DNA of 64,000 nt from Clitopilus passeckerianus (GCA_944990035.1 CALYLX010000065.1:1-64000); one strand, 5' to 3'. Positions 24,779-37,269 are shown, counted from the first letter of the stretch. Numbers and translations: made by a program. The notes: generated by a model not told the origin, from the sequence alone.

Positions 24779-24838
24779 ATCGTTGGGAATTTCGAAAGAT
24801 CCTTGGAAGTGTAATGTTTATGCAAGACAGACCTTGTA

Positions 24839-24845
24839 TTTTATA
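24839..24845 (-). promoter_or_regulatory. TATA box of the short secreted protein gene
   Basis: TATAAAA on the minus strand, about 65 bases before the ATG at 24778. Confidence 0.55.
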
Positions 24846-27206
24846 CCTAGAGGCTATCTACAAAGGTTCCAAAATGGTAAGTCTTTCCGCAAAACGTCAC
24901 GAACCTGTCAAATGTTTTGACTGCCTTGATTGTGAGATTGTTAACATGGCCCTTTAGAACGAGTCCAAATCCGTTGCACCGAGTCAGGCGATTAACAACC
25001 AACAAGGATGAGCTTTCGCCCGGCTTGGAAATCCTAGGTAATCGTTGAACGTTGAACCCTCAGGAACACGGGTCCCGCTGCAACGCGGATGATTTGCACG
25101 ACGGAGCCAAATTGCAAGGTACTTCATCTTTTTAGATCGTTTGGGCGCATTGACCTCAGAGTCTTTGGGTGGTGACCTTGGGATCCACGAAAGGCGCAGT
25201 GATTCTGAAGCCGCTTGCGTTAAACCTATGGCTATCCTGACTTGAAACAATTGCACTTTCATAAGATAGTTTGGTTGTAATCCTTTAGAGCCTCAGGTCG
25301 TACGGCGTTTATTGGTATCCTTACTAGTAGTCTCCACTCTAACGTCCGACTACGTGATAGGAAAGCTGTCATTACTGTCTGATCTATGTCGCACCACACA
25401 TTTACATGATAACGACAGTGCTCTCGTGCCGCTTTTCAAGCCATTATCAAGAATTTGACACTGACAGTTTGCGACGTATGCTAGACTTTGGCGACCACGG
25501 CTCTAAGTCAAAATTAAAGCCATAACCAATAGCTAGTAATTCGTTCAAGCGGTGTACCGATATTCCTGACTTGTAGTATGATTACGGTTGTGCACATCCC
25601 GTAGGGTTCACCGTTCAGTGTATAGTTGAGGGATACATGTCAGATACTGGCCAGAATCAGGCATACACCGTCTAGCAGTATATTGGTCCGTTCGCACCGA
25701 GTCGGATTGCTTAAGGCCAGTAGCACGAGACGTTTGTCTGGCTGGACCGTTGCATGCATGGGGCGCCGAACTCAGGAACTTCGGCCATGCTGTAATTGAC
25801 AATGATTTGCTTAACACTTGACGGAAAGGCAAATAGACAATTGATCCCAGGAACAAGTGGCAGTCATGTTCCGATACATTGACAGGCAGAACTGGCGATA
25901 GGCACCTATCGATAGTCTTCTGAGTGAAGAGCGGTCTGTACACGATCGTTGCCGCATTAAAGTATGGAGCGTGATACTGAAGTTTGGGATGCAAAGGTAC
26001 TGCATTTTCATCAGGTCGCCTTCCTAGAGTGCACTCAGATTGGAGAGGCCTCAGTCTTGAGCCCTTTACGTTGCTCTAGTAGTCCCACTCTAACCTCCGG
26101 CTACCTGGTCAAGCCGCCTGTCACCACAATGCTGCTACCCACTCATGTCAAAGTTATATATGAAAGCCTTCATAATACGTCATGCCGAACCCCAGGCTTT
26201 TCCAGCATCACTATTTGCAGGTTGGGAAATCGTACTGATGACAAGTATAGACCAGACCTCGCAAAACTGGGTCCTTTTGCCGGAATTCGACAATGCACTA
26301 GGAGTGCATGGAGATTTTCGACATGTATACGTAGTAGGATGTAGCGGGAAGGCGAACGTCTTGTCAGTTATGGAGGACAATGGCCAGCCAAGGAACAGCA
26401 CCAACATCAGGCGGATACCGGGCCGGAGCAAACCTATCTCGACTCGAGCACAAGTCGTTCTTGCGTGGCGGCCGAGTTTTTTTACCGGGATCCTGCGCTG
26501 ATTATCGATGATTTTGAGACGCTTTGAACTCGGTCTGTGGAGCAAATAGTGCCAGTGGTCTGAACCTGTCAGTGCCTCGGTCGGTTGCAACCATAACCGA
26601 GGTGCATCAGAGATAATCAGATTCATGACCGGTCTAAACTAGCACATAATCGGATTGAAGATGGACGCCCACCCAATAAAAATAAGGAACGAAGAAAATG
26701 GATAACTGCATTGACAGCCCATGTAGCCGTATTTCCATCTAATGACCGTTGATGAGTGAAGAGTAGCCGGGTTAAACATTTGACGTACTCGGGCAGACGA
26801 GCCGTAGCCTTACCCCGTCGAGGAGAATGATCTCGGAGTATGGCTACCTATCGATGCGTCAATGGCCGCTGCGACTGCTCGCAAAGGTCGAAAAGTCGAT
26901 GTGCGGTCCGCTTATGGCAGCCAGAAGACCATGATGGTGCACGGCCACCGCCAACGCCAGCCGAGGCACATGCCAGGCTGCCTCGGTGAAACTCAGGGGA
27001 AACAATGGCCTTAAGGAATCCAGGATCGAGTGCACAGAAGTATGGATTGAGGTTGAGAAAGACGATTTATATCGTGAGTACATCGAATTTGGGTCGATGA
27101 CGAAGGCATAAAGGCACGGCCCTTAGGCCATCACGCGAAGCTAAATCAAAGTACAACGTGTTTGTGCCGCCAACACGTCTCTTTCACCTCCACCACCTCC
27201 ATTGTC
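24846..27206. other. 2.4-kb region without a recognisable gene
   Basis: Open frames here are short and show no domain. A degenerate direct repeat links about 25324-25375 and 26076-26127 (CTAGTAGTC-CCACTCTAAC core). An imperfect hairpin, CCTCGGT to ACCGAGG, lies near 26574-26602. It looks like decayed repeat or transposon sequence. Confidence 0.45.
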
Positions 27207-27828
27207 ATGGCGCAACTTGCGGACGGCCTTTACTATATTCTGCGCTGGGATTGCTACCTCTCGCTTGATCGTCTCTCGGGTAGTGATTTCGTGACTGCTG
27301 TTGAGATTTGCGATGCTAGAAGTCGGCCGGAAATGCAGGTTCGTCGCGGTGTGCACTCATCACCGTCGATTTCTGTGCTCATAAATGGCGACCGTTTTAG
27401 TGGATTGTAACCAACACACGGAGTGGTTATGTGACCATTAAGAATAAACATGATCCCGAGCTATACCTCACATTTGACCCCGACGAACCGCCTGAAGAAT
27501 ACAGCACTGTTTTGGCGCTTCGGAGCCGCAGAAAATGGTACCTTCGCCAATACACATCTCCAGAGACCCGCGAAGAGAATAGATATCAGTGAGTCCCTCC
27601 TTGTATTTCAGGCTGGAATGCCATAGTTGATTTCACGATCGCAGCATTATCCTGCCGGATGGTCCAACTAGACTCGTCGTTCATTATCCAGAGTGGGGGC
27701 GCTCAAAGGTAGATCCGTCCGCACTAAAACGCGTCGCCTCAAAGCTCAACAACGTTATTTAGGTTGTTCTGTCAACATTAGACCTATCCTCGGACCAACA
27801 GACATGGATGTTCCAGCCGGTCCGCTGA
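27207..27828 (+). CDS. Beta-trefoil (ricin-B-like or mycocypin-type) protein
   Basis: Four short exons join in frame from ATG 27207 to TGA 27826-27828, giving about 150 residues without a signal peptide. It begins MAQLADGLYYILR, the usual opening strand of mushroom beta-trefoil proteins. Exon two starts with QWIVTNTRSGYVTIKNK, matching the Q-W-x-V...G-x-Y/V-T-I-x-N repeat signature. The last strand is QQTWMFQPV, again a Q-x-W motif. Trefoil-fold proteins in mushrooms include cytosolic lectins and cysteine or serine protease inhibitors active against grazers. Which of these applies cannot be told here. Third intron: AAG|GTAGAT to TTTAG. It stands alone in a gene-poor stretch. Confidence 0.72.
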
Positions 27829-30424
27829 AGTCAGCTAACTATTGTCCTGTCCTTTCCGTCTTGCACCTTATGCTATTCATAATAAAATGTTTCCGTCTCT
27901 TTGAACTTTGACTTCCACGATTTATGTAGATATTAATGCTATTAGTAGAAATAATCATGAAATTTTCTGTTCTTTCGTCTTTTTGTACGCCTAGTGCACC
28001 AACTTCGAGTGAAATGTCAGCGTAAAGTGCTGTGTGGTGTGACCTGCCGAGCGACGTATTGGGCCATTGCACACCAACTTCAAGTTCGGTGTCAATCATC
28101 AAGGAGCGTGTCCAGAAGCTGTGGGCAAGATATTCTGAGTTCGGTCAAGAATGCCTCATCTAAACCTGACAGTGACGCTCCTCGTCTTGCTCATGTTGGC
28201 TCTTCCAGCTCGAGGACGAGGCGTATGCAGATGACCCTGAGTTGACAGATCGAAGAGCCGTAATGCGTCACACCGTGTTCTCTCACCTGATTCCATTCGC
28301 TTGGTATTATATTGCAAGAGACGTACACCGACATTGCCTCAGCACAGGGTCTTTGGGGCTCGAGTGAAGAGTCCTTGCTTTCGTGGTATTAGTTCAGGAA
28401 TGCGAATAGCATCAGCGTCATTTCATAGAACCCCAAGTAGATGTATTGAGATATCGAAGCCCCAAATACCTTTGAGCGAGGAAACCTGACGCAGTTTGCT
28501 CATCATTTGAAGTTCGGGGAAACTTCGGAGGCGTCCTGAGTGCGAGCTGGTGTCCTTTGAATATGGGTACTGACAGTGAGAAGCTGCAGGGCTCAAAGTC
28601 CAAGGATACTCCGAAGGATGAAGATTGCGAATCAGAAGTACCAAAAGGTAGGCGTACGAGGGAGAGGTCTGATGTGGTGAGCAGCTCGAGCCTCCTTTCG
28701 ACCCCAAGAATGACAGTCGCAACTTCACTTGCATCAGTGTCACAGAATGACGTGATGATCATTATGGCCACAAGGACTTTTATGGGCGCTTGATTGGCGC
28801 TTGATTCGCAGCAGAAACTCACAGCGTGCACGGGCACAGGGGTCGTCTTTGCGGTATCGCCTCTGAGGGGTTGAAAGCAAGGTTCGGAGCCCAGTCTTTG
28901 CCTAGGATGTCGCAGACGTTCTAGCACTATGCACAGAGCATATGGATGATCATCGATCAGCCTGTGAGTCGCCTGAATGAGTCCCGTGAAATAGCTCCCG
29001 GGAGATGCTAAGCCTGAAGACAGAGTAAAACAGAGAGTTTGAAGCAGCGGTCAAGGGGAGGTCGCATAATTGCTCATCGAGTCTAATGTTTCCGTCGGTC
29101 TGAGCCGGATTGGCCTCAATACGCATCGTACGCACCCTTAGGATACAAGCCCTCACATGAAGAGGCGTCCATACGGTGCCTATACGGCTGGTTCAATTGG
29201 AAAAATGTTGCAGAATTCGCTGTCTTCGACCATGAGGATCACAAACCCGAGAAAGCAATCAGGTCGTCAGCTGATCCATAGGACGAACCTTCGATTCCCC
29301 AGCCTCTCAGCTGCCAATTCTCAACGAAGCGCATGTGCGAGGGATGTGAGAGATGTAAAAGGAAACTCTCGTCCTTCGTTGACGATTACCATATCATAGA
29401 GCTAACAGAAGCTGTTTGGCTTTGTTGCGCGGCAAAATTCCCCGCCAGAATCGTGACCTTCGGTGATCTCACACTCTCCATCCACCACGTCGAACACGGC
29501 CGAACATTGACATCCTATGACCAGGCAACCAGGGCCTTTTCTCTCTCTGGCATTCGCTTTCCACATCGTCGAAGCTATCCCCGATATGCCCGCCAACCGC
29601 CTGATCCAGCCTGAACCCTTAATGCTCTGATCCACGTGATGCGGGCGGCCCGAGTTTCCTGTCGACGATCATTGAAACTTCCCTTGGTCTCGTTGATATT
29701 CGTTGCTCGTATCCTTGTATCCACGCCAAAGCTTGGCTGTCGTTTACTCAGGTGGCTCGGTATTCTCAGAGTAGAAAATCGCAGATAGGGCTAATAGAGG
29801 TGTGCGCCAGTTTCAAACGCTGGCTGGCAATTTGTTGAAGTCTGCTCCAGTACTTGGCCATACCCAATAAGTGTTATCTTACGCTGACCTATGGACCGCG
29901 TGGGGGATCGTCGGTAAGCTCATATATATTGTATCTTGGTGATCATTCAAACATCTTCGTGGCCTATCAGGTGGTTTTCTCCGGGCTTCCACGGAATTCG
30001 CAAACACAGTCAAGAATGCCCAAAGACATCGGCTGGTCGTTCGACATACAGATGCCGCCTCGGGGCCCAGTGGGATGCTTTGATATACCACTACGGCCGA
30101 AAGCAACCAGAATAGACGCGTTGGCATGGACGTCGACGGCGCGTGAGTCGCTAATAACATATGGGTAACTGAGCATGATATCTTCTGTGAGTATTCAAGT
30201 GTTCCGACCATCATGTAAAACGTGTTCTTACTCTTTAAAGGCAACTTGACCATACGATGTAGACTGCATCTGAAACGACACACGCGTGTTACGAGGTCTT
30301 GAGGACGAAATGGTGCACATGGAACCGTGGCCTGTCGTCTGCCTTCTGGTCCGAGATGTCGCTGTCACTAGGCCTTTAAAAGTGAGTCCAAGACTTTGTA
30401 GCCGTTATCTCTCCATTCTCAGAA
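27829..30424. other. 2.6-kb region without a firm gene
   Basis: No recognised domain on either strand. Open frames at 28418-28927 (minus) and 29333-29614 (plus, starting MCEGCERCKRK) are unsupported. Near 28150 a short plus frame begins MPHLNLTVTLLVLLML, signal-peptide-like, but no following exon could be linked. A small direct repeat (CACCAACTTC) occurs at about 28000 and 28074. Confidence 0.45.
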
Positions 30425-32863
30425 ATGCGAAGATACGTAGTTCTATCCACCCTCCTCGTTTCGACGCCTGTTTTCGGCCAGCAGATCTGGGACGTGGTGA
30501 GTGTTGCTTATTCACAATTCTTGGTATCCTCTGATTTCACCACAGTGGCAAACCACATGGGACCGGTCGAAACTTCTCACTTCGGCAGGTCTGTCTACCG
30601 CAATCAACTTCGGAACTCCTGGGCCTGCCCAGAGTGCCAAAATTGCAGTGGACGATTCCCAAGTCTTCCAGACTATGGATGGTTTTGGAGCATCTCTCAG
30701 TAAGTTTTCGCAAGCTAGCTATCTCGGTTGGTCGAGTTTAGACTAATGCGTTCTATAGCTGACTCCTCCGCTCTTATCCTCAATAACTTGAAGGTAGCTC
30801 GTTTCTAATGGTGCGCATTCGTATTCTGACCTCGAAAAAGTCCAAGAACTCCGGAAACTACAATGCTCTCTTGAAGAAGATGTTTGATCCGACGTATGGC
30901 GCTGCAAACGCTGGCCTCAGCTATGTCCGGGTTCCGATTGGGGCGTCTGATTTTTCAGCAGGAGGTAAGCGCCTATCGTCTTCCATGCCGTACTCCCCTC
31001 ATCCAGTATCAAATAGTCTACAGCTTGGACGATACCAGTGGCGATACCTCGTTTAATAGCTTCAACATCAATAAAGCACCCTCATACGTTTTCTCCGTTC
31101 TGAAGGATATTCGCGCAGTCAACAACCGCGTCAAAGTTCATCTTGTACCTTGGTCGCCGGTATGTCTGGGAACCTGCCTGATCACTTCGTAAATCTATGC
31201 TGAGTCGTCACAAAGCCTGGCTGGATGAAAGACAGCAACACTATGAACGGAGGTTCCCTCAAATCGCAATACGTTGGAAACTGTACGACTTCTGCATTTC
31301 GGCTCATCTCGCTTGTCTGACATTCATTCAGATGCTACATACCTCTTGAAGGCTGTTCAAGGTTTCCAAAATACTCAAGGCATTCCCGTCTATGCCATCT
31401 CTATTCAGGTATACTCGATATGGTATTGCTCCGACCAGACTCTCAACCGCTCCTTCCTCAGAACGAACCGCAAAACAGCAACCCCACCTATCCGACATGC
31501 ACGATGTCTCCTTCCGTCGAAGGGCAGATTGGCAGCGCCTTGCGTACCCTGCTCAACAACGACGGCCTTGGAGGGGTTAAGGTCGTCGGATACGAGGTAA
31601 GGTTTCCTGAGCTTGATAGATTCCGGAACTCATGGCGGTATCAGCATAATTGGGACACAGCAGGTGCATATCCCGTCCAGCTCGTGAGTTAAGCTTAGTA
31701 TCCTCAGGGATGTCACAGCCTGATGGGCGTTTAGATGCAAAATGCTGGAAATTCCTTCTCCGGTGTCGCATTCCATTGCTACGCTGGCTCAGTTAGTGGT
31801 CAGACGACCTTCCATAACGCATATCCAAGCAAGGTATGTCGTATAAGTTCTGGATCTCGATCTCGTATTAATGAAATTGCATCTATAATATAGGAGATCT
31901 ACTTCACGGAGTGCGCAGGTACGATCGGTTCCGACTGGTGGAGTGACATTAAGGTAGGCCTCGTCTTTTTTTGAGTACTGCGCAACACTAACCCCTTCTA
32001 GTGGTATATGGATAACTTGTACGTCTATCAGTGGGCAAGTAGGACAATTCTAAATCTCTTCCAGGTGGATCGGAAGCGTTGAAAAGTTCTCTCGAACGGT
32101 ATGTCCACAGCTTCTCCGAACAAACCCCACCTAACCTAGGCATTTGCAGGGGCTTATGTGGAACCTTGCTACCGATGGAAGTGGAAACCCCAAGCTTCCT
32201 GGAACCAGCAGCTGCGGTGGCTCAGGCTGTCGTCCTCTGGTATCGGTCAATAGCGATGGAAGCTACAGCTTCAACCAAGAATGTAAGCATTACACCAGTC
32301 CTTCCAAGAAGCGGCTAAATAAGAATCTTCGCAGTCTACTCCATGGCCCAAGCTTCGAAGGCCGTCATTCCCAAGGATCCGGGAGGACCATTCGCCCAAA
32401 GGATCGGTGTTAGCATTTCTGGCAGCCTTAGCTGGGCACTTCGGGTCACCGCCTTCAAGACAGGTCGGGCAAATGCCGCTGACTGGCCTCAGTACTCGAT
32501 CGTTGTTTTGAACTGTGCGTTTTGGCTTATTTATAACACTTCAATGCGATTGACCATGATTAGGGAACGACAATGCATCCTCGTCCTGGAACCCTACGCC
32601 CGTCACTGCCACAATCTCCTTTAAGGGAGCTCAGGTTAGTCCTGTGCAGCTACAGTGCCAGAAGTACTGCTGACGTTGAACGTCCTCAGGCAACGTATAC
32701 ATTCCCTGTTGGTGTGACGACGCTCTGGTGGTTCGCATCGTCCACTGGCGCCCGGATGTCAAATAGCACTATCCCTCTGCCTACAAACACGACCATCACG
32801 CCATCCCACACCGCGACTGTCAAGAATGCTACGATTGCAAACACAACCGTCGTCTCTAACTAA
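30425..32863 (+). CDS. Glycoside hydrolase family 30, probable secreted endo-beta-1,6-glucanase
   Basis: Cleaves beta-1,6-linked glucan or a related wall polymer outside the cell. The start at 30425 gives a signal peptide, MRRYVVLSTLLVSTPVFGQ. Many short introns break the TIM-barrel. Conserved blocks in order: FQTMDGFGASLTDSSALILN, LSYVRVPIGASDFSA, KVHLVPWSPPGWMKDSNTMN, the acid/base region ISIQNEPQNSNPTYPTC, the HNWD motif, and the nucleophile region EIYFTECAGTIGSDWW. Then comes GLMWNLATDGSGNPKLPG. The C-terminal beta domain ends in a Thr/Asn/Ser-rich tail, stop at 32863. Both catalytic glutamates are present and no frame defect was found. The motifs fit subfamily GH30_3, used in own-wall remodelling or mycoparasitism. 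Confidence 0.92.
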
Positions 32864-33263
32864 TACGGGAAAATTGTGGGCACGATGGCGCCCTTCCGCT
32901 GCCCTTCCTTTTTGTTCTGTCTATAAAAGTCGCTGGTGGTTTATCAGTGCTCCCGCCTTAACTTTATTCGACTCAGTTATTGGTATCACCGCTATACACG
33001 GAATGTGATTAAGAAATGATTATCAACGATTCACAGCCTCATCCATCACTGCCTTCCGCAGGTTGCGCTTAGTGACCGATTTTATCTCCCTCTCTATTGA
33101 AACACAGCTTAGCGCCCATTACCATTCGGGCATCCTTTCTCTCCGAGTGCTGAGTGCAAATCATTTTGAGCTGATCCACGTCAGCCCCGGATCCGATTTC
33201 CTCAAAAGACCTTGAAAGCATTAAATTTCTTCGGTTTGCCCATTCCTCAGTGCTCAGCCAACG
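32864..33263. other. Intergenic region, no gene seen
   Basis: The 3' end of the GH30 gene and promoter of the DUF6699-like gene. Confidence 0.6.
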
Positions 33264-34244
33264 ATGGCATACTCATACGCCCCATACCCACCTTCATCGT
33301 ACTCGTATCCTGGTTGGTATCAAACGTATTACTACTGCCCACCCCAACCCGGCACACCATTTGTGCCAAACCTCACGCTTTATAATTCTTCTCCATGGGC
33401 TCGACACTCGCCCCTTCCGCCTGTATCTCCGTATCTGCCTTCACCCTCGAGCGCCCCGGCAGGCATTCCTTTTCCAACTGGTGGAGATGGTGGAAGCGGG
33501 AGATACAGTGGAGATTATGTGTCTTTGGGGAACGTTGCGACGCCGATGAGGGAGCGAAGACCTTCTTTGAACAACGGTCCATGGCTTCAAGCAGCCAATA
33601 CGGATAGCGGGCACGTTCGCCGCCATTCTTTCAATGCTGGGATGGCCAAAGCACCTATGCACTACACGGCCGATCACAAGCAGCTTCATATTAATCCTTG
33701 GATAAATGCAGAATCGCCTCGATTTGACTTCGATTTCGACATCTCAAAGTCCAGGTTCTCTCCCCTCCGATTGTACGGCGGGGGTCAGGCCTTTGAGCTA
33801 CCGCGGGATGAGCTTGAGCAGCCCGCGACCTATCCATCCATCTACAAGCTTCGCATCGTTTCGGACGAAATTCCTCATTGGCCCATCGAGCTGACGTTCG
33901 ATGCATATTCCGCACATTCAGGACTCTTCGGTCCAGCTGCCAGTCCTTACCCTAATCCCGAACGTCCCATCTCCCTCGCCGATATCCTCTTGGTTATACA
34001 TCAATATCTTCACCTCCCTATCAGGCAAGCCGATTATAACGCCCTCAATAACCGAGAGAGAGAGGCAGTGGGCCAGGCGTATAGAGCTAGATGCAGCTCG
34101 GCAGGCTCGTACCATGAGCAGGAGGCGGAGCGAGCCAAGGGGATCAAGAGGATCGATTACTTCGGGAAGAAGAAGAGGTTAGTCGGGTTGACGAGGCAGG
34201 CCCCAAACATGGACTGGGAGTACATGAAGATGCACACTCGATGA
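33264..34244 (+). CDS. DUF6699-like fungal protein
   Basis: A single exon of 326 residues. The N-terminal 150 residues are Tyr/Pro/Ser-rich and disordered. The C-terminal part has the pattern of this fungus-specific domain: LHINPWINAESPRFDFDFDI, a Pro-anchored YPSIYKLRIVSDEIPHWPIE, then SLADILLVIHQYLHLPIRQA, an Arg-rich helix, and KGIKRIDYFGKKKRLVGL near the end. Such proteins are abundant in agaricomycetes and have no known function. No signal or membrane segment. Confidence 0.82.
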   Translation: MAYSYAPYPPSSYSYPGWYQTYYYCPPQPGTPFVPNLTLYNSSPWARHSPLPPVSPYLPSPSSAPAGIPFPTGGDGGSGRYSGDYVSLGNVATPMRERRPSLNNGPWLQAANTDSGHVRRHSFNAGMAKAPMHYTADHKQLHINPWINAESPRFDFDFDISKSRFSPLRLYGGGQAFELPRDELEQPATYPSIYKLRIVSDEIPHWPIELTFDAYSAHSGLFGPAASPYPNPERPISLADILLVIHQYLHLPIRQADYNALNNREREAVGQAYRARCSSAGSYHEQEAERAKGIKRIDYFGKKKRLVGLTRQAPNMDWEYMKMHTR

Positions 34245-34765
34245 TCCTGCTCAGAATTCATTGGACTATTGTACTCATATACCCCTTCAATATACCCCGC
34301 TCGACCATTCTTCGAATATATACGGTTATCTTTTATAGGGTTATACATATCATATTTCGGGTACTCTACTTTAAGATGGATATCTCATAATAATACAAAA
34401 TGCCTCCGAACACTGCAGCTCCTAAAGCTTGCCAGGAAAACACGATGATACGCATACTATGGATACATCGCTGATAATGAGTAATCTGTACAGTAGGTGC
34501 CAGACTCTGAAGCCGACTCAGATCGCCTACGAGGACCGTAGCTTGAAGCCAACGCGTAAGCCCAAAGGCCACAAGTGAGCGTAACGTTGCTCAAGGTACA
34601 TGTATGGTTGGCGTCCTCGAATCCGCGGGGAAAGAGTTGCGGATTGTTCATTGGACACCCCCCGCGTGTTGCGTGCTATGTAAACACGAATCGACTTTAA
34701 AGACCTTCGGCTAGGGGAGGTAAACATCAGCAACAAGTAAGGGAACGTGGATGAAGATATTACCA
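34245..34765. other. Intergenic region between convergent genes, no gene seen
   Basis: Short AT-rich 3' regions of the two facing genes. No coding signal recognised. Confidence 0.6.
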
Positions 34766-35302
34766 TTATGCCATCTCTACAGGCTCCGTGACCATAGGCG
34801 CTGTCGTAGGCCTCTTGTTTTCCCTACCCAGCCCAGCCGCGCGCTCAGCTTCCTCGATGGTGTACGCCGGCTCCCTGAGCTGCTTGCATCGGCGCTTATG
34901 TACTTTGCTTCTCCAGTGAGACTTCAGAGCAGCATCGGTTTCATAGTATCTAGGGAGCCAAATGAGCATGGCGGTGCAAAAAGAATGTGGTACACTTACT
35001 TTGCGCATTCAACACAATAGTGCTGTGCCAGTCCTGGCTTCTCGAGATCTAGTGGCTGAGATTCTAAAGCTGCTCGGTTCTGCCATGAAAAAGTCAGCGA
35101 CGCAGATACTCTTGGGCTCCGGATAACCCACCTTAGGATCCAAGTCGATGAGTTGAATCATATCCAGATCGCGCCCTCGAACCTGTCCTCCAAAATCAGC
35201 CTTTCTACCTGGTAACGGCCATCGAAGACATACCCTCGTTCTCGCAGCACGGTGCACGTCTCGACGAGCATGATGAGCTCTTGAACGGCGCAGACGACCC
35301 AT
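34766..35302 (-). CDS. bud20: Bud20/ZNF593-type C2H2 zinc-finger protein, ribosome biogenesis
   Basis: A shuttling factor that accompanies pre-60S ribosomes to the cytoplasm. The start at 35302 gives [20 protein letters not shown], the basic N-terminus typical of the family. After introns come [13 protein letters not shown], then [20 protein letters not shown] with the zinc-finger cysteines, and [18 protein letters not shown] with the two histidines. [16 protein letters not shown] follows and the protein ends EPVEMA, stop at 34766-34768. Total about 125 residues, the usual family size. All ligands are present. In many relatives the finger has H-x5-H; here HWRSKVH fits. Confidence 0.92.
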
Positions 35303-35958
35303 GGTTGTGGGTGATGGGGGAAATTTTCAGATCATGGAAGTATTTGCTTTTGATTGGTTCGAAGTGTGTTGGCATTCCGTTCCATCACGACCAAATACAT
35401 CAACAGTGGCGATCCAGGGGGCTGTACGATTTTACAGGAACGAACTCCCTTCATCCTCTTCGAGCCAAACTAGCTGTGGACAAGGTTTAAAATTTAAACG
35501 GCTATCACAGTTTCTTAGAGGATGAAGAATGTCCATACACACCCACAAAGGCAGGGCTAATGCTAGTCCGCGAACATACACCCGACAATTCTCAGAAGTT
35601 TGTTCAGAAGACCCTGACATATCTTTACTGTGGCCACTTGTACCATCAAACCTCTCGTGTCTTTCTGAGACCATGAAACTCGCAGGACGGCATTTCCCTG
35701 TCTGCTAGCTGACATTCGAATCATTCTCCGCAACAATCAAGCCCGATCCGAGTCGTTTTTCAGGACCTAGACCGCTGAACAATCATTCAGAAGGTCCGGA
35801 TCACGGAAGTATTTCTTGCATGTCACTTTCAGGGTCATGCAATCTTCGCGTGTAACGATTGACGTCGGGAGATCGAAGGGTTCTTGTTCACATCTGAAAT
35901 GAAACATCATGGTTTTGTGCTTGGTATCTAGGCAGATGGACGCGTGTTATGTTCTAAT
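35303..35958. other. Intergenic region, no gene seen
   Basis: Between Bud20 and the transposon. No recognisable coding signal. Confidence 0.55.
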
Positions 35959-35967
35959 ATAATTGAG

Positions 35968-36060
35968 GGATAAATCTAATGATGAACCCCAATTTGGCCT
36001 GAACCCCTACCATGAGCCCATTGACTAAGCTGATCGCCGAGCCACCGGAACGGTCTGAGT
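35968..36060 (+). repeat. Left terminal inverted repeat
   Basis: Pairs with 37168-37260 with five mismatches. Confidence 0.9.
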
Positions 36061-37167
36061 TTAAATCTTGGAACTATTGCACTCTATTCTTTTCAAGGAC
36101 ATTTCGAATGCACCGCACTCGTTCAAGGCTGAAGTTAAGCTAGTTCCTGCGCGATTTATTTTGAATCAAGTCTATGTAAGACATGTGTCACTATATTAGC
36201 TGATTTATATGTTGTGGGAATGGTTTGGCTCAACGGCATTGAGCCACACTGCCAAGTAGTCCACGCGCCTTGAACTTCAACGCGCCATTCATGACAAGTT
36301 AGTCTAATAAGTCAGCAAGAACTCAATGTTATGATCGTAAAACGTGTATATGGTAAGACATTGCACGCTTTAAATACACTTCTAGATGAGTCTCGCAGCA
36401 AATGAGCGCGATACCGTGACAGGCAAAATGAAGGCCCTTGTATCAATCTGGCGCCGGTTTAGTACATTTTACTAATGCTCAAACAAAGCTACAGAGGATT
36501 TGGACGACAAAAAATCTGGTTATAGAAGTATGTACCAGATCTGGGAGAGTAGGCCCTTTATAGGGCAGAACAAGTCACGGTAGTAGACTCCGCCAAGGGG
36601 TTATTGGAGAAGAGCCGCACAAGGCTTCTCACAATCAACGAACTTTTAGTCTGAGATATCTATGATGCGTGCTACCTAGAGGCGATATCAGCCTTTATAA
36701 ATTGAGATTTACGGGTAAAGCAAATGGTCGAACTTTCCGTGCGCCCTCCAAGCCTCTCCTCTGGATATAGCATGCCCTTTTCTACCATGGGCTTGGGGCC
36801 TTGAATTCGAGACTTGAGGCTCACTGGCAGGGCCGGCTAATTCGACGTTGTTCATACTCTACATTTCGCGGAGTGCCATGTACATGTTTCTTATCCCTTA
36901 CTTCCAGCTCACTTAAGAATGTCTTGATTTCTAAAGACTTCCCGTACGGCACGGGTGGTTTACTGCTCGGTGGAATGCCACCTACTCATCAAATGACGGC
37001 GTCAGTCCATATTTCACAGGCTCAACATCTATATTTTGTTTGACAGGAATAATTTCGCTTTCTTCAAGCTGTTTAACCAGCCAGGGGATGGTTATAGAGC
37101 CAGCATGACCACCGGCGACGATGCGCAAGAGTTTAGGAAGACTTGCAAAGGGATTTTTGATATTGAG

Positions 37168-37260
37168 ACTCAGCCCGTTCCGGTGGGTCGGCGATCAGAT
37201 TAGTCAATGGGCTCATGGTCGGGGTTCACGCCAAATTGGGGTTCATCATTAGATTTATCC
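37168..37260 (-). repeat. Right terminal inverted repeat
   Basis: Reverse complement of 35968-36060 with five mismatches. Confidence 0.9.
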
Positions 37261-37269
37261 ATAATTGAG

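Larger units (their letters stand above)
35968..37260. mobile_element. Non-autonomous TIR DNA transposon, Mutator-like type
   Basis: A 93-bp terminal inverted repeat bounds the element (35968-36060 and 37168-37260). I count five mismatches, about 95% identity. Both ends begin GGATAAATCTAATGATGAAC. The 9-bp sequence ATAATTGAG flanks each end directly (35959-35967 and 37261-37269), a target-site duplication. Long TIRs plus a 9-bp duplication are hallmarks of Mutator-like elements. The 1.29-kb interior has only short open frames (for example 36801-37043) with no transposase motif, so it would need a helper. The high TIR identity suggests fairly recent insertion. Confidence 0.85.

Noticed and set aside
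36801..37043. Possible transposase frame inside the TIR element
   Set aside because: Eighty residues without any DDE, zinc or helix-turn-helix pattern.
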